Assembly: GCA_037447655.1 (NCBI GenBank)
Contig: JBBHKE010001539.1
Location: 402,985-433,840 of the forward strand
DNA from: Zygnema cylindricum
Taxonomy: Eukaryota; Streptophyta; Zygnematophyceae; Zygnematales; Zygnemataceae
DNA: 30,856 nucleotides
Direction of reading: 5' to 3'
In this document: piece by piece, positions 8,238 through 17,600 of the stretch
Numbering within the stretch: the first letter of the stretch is position 1
Layout of the letters: the number at the start of each line of letters is the position of its first letter
The notes under the pieces: model-generated
Seen by the model: only the letters and a program-made list of their open reading frames with translations
The model's database searches: none
Told to the model about the DNA's origin: nothing
Made by a program: the position numbers and the translations under genes

Positions 8238-9938
8238 GTGACGTGAGCTGCATTTTTCTCTTTCTCTTCATTTTCTCTTTTCTCTTTTCTTTTTCATCTT
8301 TTTCTCTTCTTTTTCTTCTTCTTTTTCTCTATTTTCTCTCTTCTTTCTCTCTTTTTCTTCTATTTTTCTTCTCTTTTTCGCTTCTTTTTCTCTTATCTTT
8401 TTTCCTCTAGGTCTTGGAAACCAATGATTGGGAGAAAAAATATAAAGCAAAAGATCGAGCAAAGTAGAGAGCGAGTCCAATGTTTTCTTGGTTGCCCTAA
8501 TTTTTCTATATCATTTTCTTGCATGTTTTTCTATATCAGTTCTTGGTCTCTTTCTTTTCTATGTAAAATAGTGTTGTCCGCAGCAGTTGAAAATAAAATT
8601 CTGTATAGGAAGGTCTCTCTCTCCCTAAAAGTTCGGTTCTTTTTTGGTTAAATTGGACCTCTCCAAGTTTTAATTATGAGTGTGGCCTATTCCTCTTTTT
8701 TATAGCTTTGTCATTTTTGTGATGAAGAGGTGTTATCGTTTGCAATGTGTTGGAGAGGACGGGGCAGGGGATCTGAGGAGCCATGAGAATTGAAGGCGTC
8801 AAAAAAATAAAGTTTAAACGGCAATGAGTATTGTACGAATTTCGCGGTGATAGAGTCGATTCTGTTGTGAAATTAACGGTTGCTCGTAACCTACTCCATT
8901 ACCTTTCTCAAGCTCCCTCCAATATTTATATCCCATGTTTTTTTGTCCTTAGTTTTCTTCCTGAAAACTCGATATCCTACTTCCCAAGCCCAAAATATGA
9001 TTCTGTAGTTTAATTTTATGTATCCCTAGTCTTCTCTTTTTGTGTTTTTTGTTACTGAACGAAACTGTTTAATACTTAAACGGGTAGAAACTTTTCTTAA
9101 TTTCTAACGATGTTTCTCTTCGCCAGGAATATATATTTTTGAGGAAAATTTTGCAATTTTTAAAGTGTTTCTTGTCTTTTTGGCCTGAAATATTTTTTTT
9201 CCAGGAGAATATTGAAGTGTTACTTTTCCGGATTGAAATGTGTTTTTGAGGAAAATTGTAATCCTCGAAGTGTTTATTTTCTGGCTGGAAAGTGGGGGGA
9301 AACAGGTGGAGCAGCAGCATGCTGCGGCTTTAAAGGATGATGCATGAGTTTTTGATTATGACGGTGTTTACAAATGAAAAAAACAAATGACATACTCACA
9401 ACTTCTATGTAATCAAGTAAATTGTCATTTTTTCCAAAATGTGGACCAAAGGTCAACCAAACAAAACTCTAGTAACTCTACAGAGTTAAAGGTGGTAAAA
9501 AATACGGATGAACCTTAATCTGCAAATAAGTCAAATCACTTTGGTGATGGTAATCTTTAAGTTTTAGCACCTTTCATTTTTTTTAAGCAATTTCAAAAGT
9601 TGGTACAATTTTGCATCAATTTGCTCCCACGTCTCTGAAACTTGCTTTAACTTCTCATTTTGATGATGAGAAAGAAGTTTACTCCCTGGGCATGCTACTA
9701 AACAATAAAAAATTAGTTGTGGATTTATGGATGAAAAAGCCAAAGGTTGAAGCTTCCCATGTGACCGTAGGAAAGTAAGTGCCAGTAGTAAAGAAAGGCT
9801 AAAATCTATGATGTTATTCAATGGTTCATTTTCGATTCCGGCTCTTAGAGGGAGACGAGCTATTTTCGTCGTCATTTTGTTGTTTTTTATGGCTTATGGC
9901 CTCTTCTTCTCATACACCGGTGTCGGGTGTTTTTGCAG
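8238..9938 (+). other. Intron-like gap between NSRP1-like exons
   Basis: It begins with about 150 bases of polypyrimidine (CTTTT/TCTC), then AT-rich DNA without a recognisable coding exon. The expected Glu/Lys-rich middle of the family (the EDP-FDYD and ERKLAKER blocks) was looked for and not seen. A weak two-copy repeat sharing TTTTTGAGGAAAATT and AAGTGTTT lies at 9125-9275. Confidence 0.5.
9125..9295 (+). repeat. Diverged two-copy tandem repeat (~115 bp period)
   Basis: TTTTTGAGGAAAATTTTGCAATTTTTAAAGTGTTT-like sequence at about 9135 recurs at about 9243 as TTTTTGAGGAAAATTGTAAT plus CTCGAAGTGTTT. Both copies are followed by a GGC(C/T)GGAAA-like motif. Confidence 0.5.
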
Positions 9939-10469
9939 GTTACGAAGAAAGGAGACCTAAGTGATTTTTATCGCAATTTACTTCATAATAATGTTGGTTT
10001 TGGAGGTAAAGTAGAAGAAGATAACAAGAAGAAACCTCGAAATCTTTCTCATGAAGCGAAATTAACCACACCTGTCATTATAAACACCCATGATAAAGCA
10101 AAAACGGACAATGTCAAGGATAGTAGTAATGCTCTCAGGGCTGCTCTGAGGGAAGGAGTAATGGAAGGAGAGACGGAAAGAGGATGAGAGAAGGAAAGGG
10201 TGGGAGAAAAACAAGTATTGAGAGGAGAGGAGGAAAGGCATACCGAAGGAGATGGTGAAGGTGGTGATAGACAGACACATACAGGCGAGGTTCAACAAAA
10301 GGTTTTAACTAACACAGGAGGTAGTTGCGTTGACAGGTTAGGAGAGGATAAGACAAAAAAGACAGCTGTGGAAAGTTGTAGTGGTCAGGTAAGAGATGAG
10401 AGTAGTATGAGAGATAAAGCCGAGGCTTTGAGGGAGAGGTATCTTGCATGGAAAAACCAACGGGCATAG
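9939..10469 (+). other. NSRP1-like C-terminal exon with in-frame TGA
   Basis: Exon of 531 bases following the acceptor TTTTTGCAG. Residues 1-20 are the conserved block; the rest is Lys/Glu/Gly-rich and low in conservation. The in-frame TGA at 10185-10187 falls in the variable linker, 94 codons before the natural TAG. The only strong internal donor is CAG|GTAAGA near 10389-10394, downstream of the TGA, so splicing does not obviously remove the TGA. Confidence 0.6.
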
Positions 10470-11069
10470 TTTTGAACCGGTCATATGGGATAAATTTTCA
10501 TAAAATGGTTAAAAGTTTCGTTGTTAAGAATCGTTCTTTGCTTGAACAATGTATCAGGAAGATGAAGTAATGAAGAGGTTCCTTCCTCTCGATCTGCTTC
10601 CTGCTATGTTGTCTCGGCGGAAGACTCTTTGTTTTGGATGACTTCAAACTTTTAACTTCTCGTACATACTACCAAAGAGACACTGCCCTTGGATGTAAGT
10701 TTATACATTTCTTTGGCGATCGAAGGCGTTTGGCTTTGTTGTTGACTGTCGGGTTTTTTTTTTCCGAGGCAAGTGATCGGAAGCTAATGGTCGTTTCTTT
10801 TTATCGTGATGTCACGATTGGAGATTGAATGACAGCCCCAAAAATGTTCAACACTAAGAGAGATGGGTAGCGTAGTTTTGCGACCGACGGCAATGTGAGT
10901 TTCTGTCCCTGTCATCTTTTAGTGTTAGCCCTGTCATACAAAGGCTATCGAGAGAGGTGTCATGTCCTCGTGCAGGTTTGGTATCCCATAGTGTACCATT
11001 GTTAGTGTTGAGGTTTTTGATCAAAGTTTTCAATCAAATCTCTGTGCACCCTTGGCAGGTAAGAGACAG

Positions 11070-11272
11070 AATAAATTAAAAAGCACGATGGTAAACCATC
11101 TGAGTCAGAGGGGTGGCATGGCCAAAACTGAAAAACTACAAGCAGGGCAATAAAAAACAAAAAAAGCAATGTAAACACAAAAAAATGGCAAGTAAAATAA
11201 AAGCACCCAAACTCAAAATGAAAAGCACGGCAACTCACTAAACCAAAACGACAATCCCAACCCCAACTCAAC
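11070..11272 (+). repeat. Dispersed repeat, copy 1
   Basis: About 200 bases closely related to 13272-13488, same orientation. Shared blocks include AATTAAAAAGCACGATGGTA, GGCATGGCCAAAACTGAAAA and AAATAAAAGCACCCAAACTC. The copies differ by small insertions, mainly in the A-rich middle. This looks like a dispersed (retro)element fragment; the element class is not identified. Confidence 0.8.
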
Positions 11273-11499
11273 TAAATATACGAAAAGCAACCCGGTCAGT
11301 CCCCCCAGCCCGAGGGAGCACGTTGAGGGAGTTCCGGAACACTTCGACGATCCATAACCGTAGAAGCCTGCACTCGCTGTAAAGCCACAGATAAACCTTG
11401 ACGATAAAAAGAAGTAAGGACCGAAGGAGGAGGGCTCCCAGGTCCTCGTCGCTCGGAAGCACGTCAAGTTTGAATTCGCAGTCACCTGACGGAACGGAA

Positions 11500-11580
11500 A
11501 TCCAAGGTGAGAATTTTGCCTATCAATTGCAACCGTTTCCGTTATCCAAGGTGAGAATTTTGCCTTTCAATTGCAACCGT
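11500..11580 (+). repeat. Two-copy tandem repeat, 44-bp period
   Basis: ATCCAAGGTGAGAATTTTGC starts at 11500 and at 11544, and both copies continue to CAATTGCAACCGT. Each copy contains a good splice-donor match (CAAG|GTGAGA). Confidence 0.85.
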
Positions 11581-12694
11581 CATATCTTAAATCCGACAAG
11601 TGTGTACGGAGAAAAGATGTTTTAAGTGTAAAAAAAAACATTAACAGTAATAGAGATAAGCAGTGTAGTTGGACTAGGAATGCTTTACCACATTGTATCT
11701 GCGGTGGTTGGTATCTGAGAAAAGGTCATTTGAGTTGGCATGTGCAGGTATAGGCAAGAGTAAGCAGGCGATTTGACAAAGTGCCAAGCAGTGCCCACCG
11801 CTATTTGAGTTAGTCTTACTAGTTCGAATTTGGATTTTTCAGACTCAAAATCATAAATTAAGAGTTGCCAAACTAAGAGGCTCAAAATGAGCCACGAATA
11901 TTTGCTAGCTTTCTTTCACATGTTTTAGCTCTTTCCTCAAGAACATGCCATCGCGTGACAACATGAAACATTCATAAGAAATCCACATTATTGGGGCGCC
12001 AGCCAGTAGATCCTTCACCGACATTTCACCGACACGACTAACGTTTCCATGTCCCGGAAACAATAACCATCGTGAACCAAAAGATTTCTCAATAGAAGCC
12101 TATGGAAACCTCTGTACCGGGCTTAACATCTACAGCGGAATCCGGTCACAGTTCATCTGTATTTGTCCGTACTGTACTACGGTCAAGATTGGAGCCAATA
12201 CGGTCAAGATTGGATGCCATATTAACATTCAATCAAAACATTATGACAACAATAATCACAAGTTTCTTCTTTTGCCTAAACCTGCATTATTCTGGAGACT
12301 ATATCTTAGAAGCTAGAATAGGACAGAACAGGTAAGACGACTAGAAGACTCTAGATACTAAAAAAAAAAAAAAAAAAGTGAATAAAAAAAATAAAAAAAT
12401 AATAATAATAAATAAATAAATAAAAAAAATTAAAAAAAAAATTGTGAAGTAGATAACACTCAACTTTTGCAGGTAGCAAAATCGTAGACTGCGGCAATAA
12501 GCGCGTCTACCGCAGATTCATGTGAACATACAAAAGCAAAAACATATTTGTTTTATACCAATTCTTTACTTTGGCTCTTTTTGAATTCATTTGAATCCTT
12601 AAGTTCTTTTGAATTCTTGTATTCTTTTGAATTCTTGATTTCTTTGTTTTTTTTAATAATTTTTTCCTCTTTCTAACATGCTCTTGTTCGACAG

Positions 12695-13008
12695 GCCCAA
12701 GTACCAAGAACTTGTTGGCGAAACGCCTTCACTTCCAATGTCGGAATATGTTTTTGAAATTTTTTGGTTTATTGAATCACTAGAGTGATTTTCTCTGTGC
12801 CTTTTTTGTTTCTTTTTTATGTTTGCAGGACAAGGTCAACCCAGGGTCGGTGATTCTCTCGGGAGAGCTTTTACAGCACCATATTGACTGGAATGACAAT
12901 ATTTGCTGCGGATCTCATTCTGGCGAGAATGGACTGTACCACCTTCTGTACCTTCCGCACAGAAGAAGGTCACATACGACCTCCATGACCCAGAGGCGAA
13001 AAAATTGA
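12695..13008 (+). CDS. Possible two-exon gene fragment, product unknown
   Basis: Two candidate exons each follow a good pyrimidine-rich acceptor: one after TGTTCGACAG at 12694 and one after TATGTTTGCAG before 12830. Read in compatible phase, the first gives PKYQELVGETPSLPMSEY (donor GTTTTT near 12749, weak). The second gives DKVNPGSVILSGELLQHHID and runs on for 60 residues to TGA at 13006-13008. The composition looks protein-like and the phases agree. I recognise no family, I see no start exon, and the first donor is poor. It could be the 3' end of a small gene or a chance pairing. Confidence 0.3.
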
Positions 13009-13077
13009 ATAGTGGACAATATAACAACAGGCACTAGCAAAAGCTCGACCATGAAATGCGGGAAAGTTACGGTATAC

Positions 13078-13122
13078 CGTGGAACGCTATTAGTGTTACG
13101 CTAATAGCGATGCACGATGTAG
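13078..13122. repeat. Head-to-head remnant of MITE ends
   Basis: ACCGTGGAACGCTATTAGTG is followed immediately by an inverted CGCTAATAGCGATGCACGAT. Both halves resemble the ends of the elements at 4623-4826 and 22311-22851, so this may be what remains after internal deletion. Confidence 0.45.
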
Positions 13123-13271
13123 TCGTCTGAGGCTATTTGCCAAATAGGATTTGGGAAAGTCAAGGTTACACCAGTTTTTTTTTTAGCGTATTACACTTTC
13201 AGCCTGGTTTTGTTGATGACGTTGGCATGGATCACACTTGTCTAAATGTTTTTCTTTTCCGATGGAAGCAT

Positions 13272-13488
13272 GATAAATTAAAAAGCACGATGGTAACCCA
13301 TCTGAGTCTAGGGTACAAAAGGGGAGGCATGGCCAAAACTGAAAAACTACAATATAAAACAAATAGAGCGATGGGAACAAAAAGAAAAGAAAAGAAAAGA
13401 AACCATCAACAAGGAAAATAAAAGCACCCAAACTCAAAATGAAAGGCACGACAACTCAGAAAACCAAAACAACAACCCCAACCCAACA
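13272..13488 (+). repeat. Dispersed repeat, copy 2
   Basis: Direct-orientation relative of 11070-11272. It is slightly longer, with an AAAGAAAAGAAAAGAAA expansion in the middle. Its 5' flank differs from that of copy 1, so it is a dispersed repeat and not a tandem duplication. Confidence 0.8.
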
Positions 13489-14658
13489 TTAAAAATTTTG
13501 AGTGTAAAACACTTCATGTGCCAGCCTTTTGCCCCTTAACCCACCACCAGTTGAAAAAGCTCAATGAAGTCAACCTAGACCTGTATAAAGCTTCCTATCC
13601 ACTATTGTATAATTTGGCCTTATGCTGGTGGGGACGTGTACCTAGAGTTTATTTTAAATTATTATATTGATTATTTGGATCGACAGCACTGTTAGCTCAA
13701 ATTTGGGAGCCCAAATGAGAAAAAAATATTTTGTTGTACGAAAAATATTTTAAGGCTTTCAAATTATAGAAAGATATTTATCAACTCCTGAACTTTTCTA
13801 GTTGCAGAAAAATGGCGCTTCAGCGCACTATGAGCCCGAAACACTCATATATACTTTGATCGAATACAGAAAACTTTGTTGACATTTTTAGATTTCTAAA
13901 CATACATTTTTGTAAAACCAATAATTCTTGAATAACAAGCTGCTGAGTCGAACTCTGGTATGTAAGTTCCTCGAATATTTTCAACCTCATGAGGATCTTC
14001 TTGCCTGTAGCTAAAATCAGGAAATCATCTATATTCTGAGATTATGTAAAAACCAAGAAATGACGACAACAGAAAAGTATGTTAGAGAGGATTTGGAACG
14101 CCTAGGATCAAGTAAAGTGCCCAGTAGCATACGAGAGAGAGTAGCAAGAACCTCTGAGCGTCTCCAAGGACAGAAATGAAAGCAGGTAGAATTGATTGAG
14201 GCCGATAATTTTTCAGATTGTTTGATACAGCAAAACTGAAAAACCAAGAAATCAAATTTCCAAAAAAGGTCATCAAAACCAATAAACAGAAAAGAGTATG
14301 CTCATTGAACCAAATAAAGACACTCAGACAAGCTGCAAGCATATTAACCAATCAAACATTACCATCCAAAAACCACAGCCAAACAAGCGACCACGAGCAG
14401 CTCAATGAATATTCAAAAGGAGATCCACCACTAAGAATCTACAACAGTCTATTGTGTTATTATGCTACAAAGGATGCTCGGTTGCACACCATTAAAATGC
14501 TGTATCCATTGATATTATTGTTGTTTTGGCAAGACCAGAAGTTAACAGAAAAAATACAGTTAACAGAAAAATCACAGTCAACACAATGTTCTTGTGACGC
14601 AATACTGGGATTTCAATAGCACATGATTGAATAGTACGATGATGTCGGAGAAAGCAAG

Positions 14659-17600
14659 TCAGAAAGGGAGGGGGATTGAGGGTGAAGAATCTCTCACGAC
14701 CATAGCTGCCAACTGTTGTTTTACTTCTGTTGTTCTATTTGACACCATTTTCAACAGCTGGTAAAAAAAGAAATAACACATAGTGTTCCAGTTTTAGTCA
14801 CCTGTTGACTTAACGTTACAAGTGATGGTCCATGTTGGGACCATCATCGCATTCTAATATTTGTAGCCTTTCTCAACCTAAACCAAACTTATGGAGACTG
14901 CACAACTCTAAGCTCAACATTACTGTACAAAACTGAAACCCGGATGGTTATTGAGCATCTCCACTCATCGCCACTCAAATAGATTGAAAAAAGATATGTA
15001 CCTGCACAGTTAAAAACCGCAAGTGAGCTGCACCGGTGTTGTTAAATATTATGGGGTAGCTTTTTAAGTATGGGAAGTACTGGAAAGAAAGAATAATAAT
15101 TCACAATTTTCCCATATAGCTAACAGGACGATCCGAAAACTGAACTGAGAATTAAGGTCTCCATGTCTCTTAAAAAGACTAGGGAATGTGTCTCCATAAG
15201 ACTGTTTACACAAAACTTAACAAAGTCAACTAAAACATGGTAACAGAAAAAAAGACCTACGACATTGTACTTTATTAAAATAAGCTATCAATGATATATC
15301 TTTGCTTGAAAAAAAAAACTATATATCACAGACGGCCTTAATACAAGTGAATAAATCGAAAAAACCAACAAACACCTTAAATACAAAACATGTCCATGAA
15401 AAAATCATAGCACATTATGTATCCATGAAGGTAGATATCCCAGAATTTATAGACTAATGAGGGCTAACATTAACTCACCTTACTCGGACGTGATGTAGGC
15501 TCACAAACAATATTCAGTTCATTGGTCGAGGACCGTCCAAAAATCGACTTGCCGCTACAGCTTTGACCTTCACTATAAAATCCGACATCTGTCATGAATC
15601 CAGCCCTCAAGCTAAATGTTAGCTAGAGAGTTAGGGTTCGGGTTAGGGTTAAGATTAGGGTTAAGGTTAGAGTTAAGGCTAGGGTTAGGGATTTGCCTCG
15701 TCACAACAACAACGTAACAGAAAGTATAAAAACTGATGTAAGAAGCAATGATTAACGTTATCGGCCATGGTCACATAAGGGACAACTTCTGTAAACCAAA
15801 GTGAGGGTTTTTCAGTTTCCAATCCAGCAAGTGAAACAACGTAATCCATATGATCTCCCCAAATTTGCGCTCCGCCTAACCAGGTTTAAATGAATCATGG
15901 CTTAACTTTCTTTCCCTCACCCCTGGAAAATGTTTGAGAACCCCAGAAAAGCTGGTGAGGCGCATATCAGTCTCAGCCAAAATAACATCGAGTGTCTCCA
16001 CATCCTTGTGAAGCAATTCAACCTGCAAAAAAACTCAATCTTTCTCAAAATAAGCCTTTAAAGCAATCAAAATTTGAAACGACAAGTCAATCATAGGGAG
16101 TCGGGGAAAATTCTTCGGACATGTTAAACATGACGCACTGATGATTGAAAGGTAGAAGAGGCATTCAAGAAATATGAGAAAAAGGACGGGAGAGAATTAC
16201 ACTGGTAGATGAGATAAGATCGTGTAATGCAGAAACGAGGCACATGAAATGTCATGAAAATGTACAAGGGAGGAATTAAACAAGTTATACCTTATTCCCC
16301 AAGAAAAGGTGAAAAAAAAAGAGAAAGAGGGATAATGCATCAATCAAAAACAATTCCAGGAGCATTGATGGCTTCCTAAAAATAAAGGAAATGCATCAAC
16401 AAAAAACATGGCAAGAATCAACTGGTTAATAAAGAAACAGAAAGAAATAAGAAGAAAAAGGGTTGCAGGAATAGCACCTCAGCCTCAGACTTCTGATAAC
16501 TTGAGTGAAACAACTGAAGTAGTCTCCTTTGTTTTACGCATTCTCTCTCAAGAGCTGATAATTTACCCATAAGTGACTTCTCAATCGCCTTCAAGCTGCA
16601 AGAAAATCAGCCGTTAAACAAGCTGGAGACCATCATGAGAAAGTTGTGCCTTCTCTCAAGAAAACAAAACTTCCATCACGAGCAATTATGTCTTCTCAAA
16701 TGAGACCGCTAAATACTCTCAAACGATAATAAATAAACAGTTAAAAGAAAAGCAGTCTCCAAAACTCACAATTCCCAGAGTGTCTGTAATTTTATTTTCG
16801 CTGTCGATTCCACATCCTTTTCACTTCTTTTTTCTCCCTCACTTTCTACCTTGAGACTGTTCGCACCAGTTTTTGGGCCTTGCTGACCATTATTCCCATT
16901 CGCTTTGATATTTTCGTTCACCTCTGTACTTCCTTCATTTATTCTGGCTTTACCATCTGTACTGCCATCAGGTACTCTTTTTGCCCAATTAGCCAAATAC
17001 TCCAAACAGCCTGCAATTTCTCTTTCCACAGCCTCCAATTCCTCTTCTTTCTTTGTAACTTCCCCTCGTCGAAGTTTGACTTCCTCCTCTAACTTCTTTA
17101 CCACCAGCTGCAGTTCTGATGTTTTCCTCCTTCCATCTTCTTCTTTTCTATTCCACGACTCCACTGCTTCACGCATATTTATCCCAACTTCTACGATCTT
17201 TTGTTTGAATTTTTTTGCTTCATTTTCCCACTTTGCAGCTCTGTCCTTACATTGGATCGTTTCACCCCTACATGTGACTATTTCATCCTTACATTTGACT
17301 AAGTCATCCTTATATTTGACTATTTCATCCTCATATTTGACTATTTTATCCTTACACTTGACTATTTCAGACCTTAAACCTTTCAACTCTTCCTCTTTTT
17401 TCAGAAAAACTTGCTGTTCTAGCTCTAATCTCTCCCTTAAATGCGTCAATGTCCGCTCATTCTGTTGTTTCCATTGGATCAACACGTCCAGTTCTTGCCT
17501 CAATTTCGAGGACAATTTCTTCTTCTCTGCAAGCTGCCTTTCAGTTTCTTGCTTTGCATTCACAGCAAAATTGAGTCTCTCTGCCAGAAATTTTACTTCC

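Larger units (their letters stand above)
8078..10469 (+). pseudogene. NSRP1/CCDC55-like splicing regulator, internally deleted and broken
   Basis: NSRP1 proteins act in nuclear speckles and influence alternative splicing. Two conserved parts are visible. Part one (8078-8237) reads VKYGLQLPAKVQKRPQ then SDGDEDVEAEIARQALKNQ, matching the family N-terminus (KYGL-L motif, acidic stretch, then (E)IARQA-like helix). Part two (9939-10469, after TTTTGCAG) starts VTKKGDLSDFYRNLLHNNVG, the conserved 'TK-KDLS-FYR-LL' block. It ends AEALRERYLAWKNQRA, like the Arg-rich family C-terminus. The roughly 120 residues normally between them were not found in the 1.7 kb between the parts, on either strand. In part two TGA at 10185-10187 interrupts the frame, yet the same frame stays open and family-like to TAG at 10469. 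At the start, ATGTGAAGTAC gives no in-frame ATG; without one TG it would read ATG AAG TAC (MKY). I infer a decayed copy, or assembly damage. Family assignment is fairly sure; inactivity is less so. Confidence 0.65.
10470..12694. other. Spacer with dispersed repeat and small duplications, no firm gene
   Basis: I see no exon that can be supported. A short Arg/Ser-rich frame at 11398-11510 ends at a donor-like CAAG|GTGAGA but has no ATG. AT-rich simple repeats (poly(A), AATAAATAAATAAA) lie at 12360-12445. Confidence 0.5.
13009..14658. other. Spacer between the candidate fragment and the coiled-coil gene
   Basis: AT-rich DNA. It holds a short palindromic remnant of the CACCG/ATCG element ends (13078-13122), the second copy of the dispersed repeat, and otherwise nothing I can call. 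The 133-codon frame at 14218-14619 has no family-like sequence or splice signals and is probably chance. Confidence 0.5.

Noticed and set aside
9564-9875. 103-codon frame on the - strand with a helical C-terminus
   Set aside because: Only the last 30 residues look helical; no start, splice or family support.
11398-11510. Arg/Ser-rich exon before a GTGAGA donor
   Set aside because: No ATG, no acceptor in the right phase; the donor is part of a 44-bp tandem repeat.
14218-14619. 133-codon frame with Gln/Lys-rich sequence
   Set aside because: No family resemblance, no splice context, composition expected of A-rich DNA.
15876-15881. TAG ending the coiled-coil gene after FKPG
   Set aside because: Splicing at CCTG|GTTAGG joins in phase to two further protein-like exons ending in a clear TGA at 14659; the earlier stop remains an alternative if that weak donor is not used.
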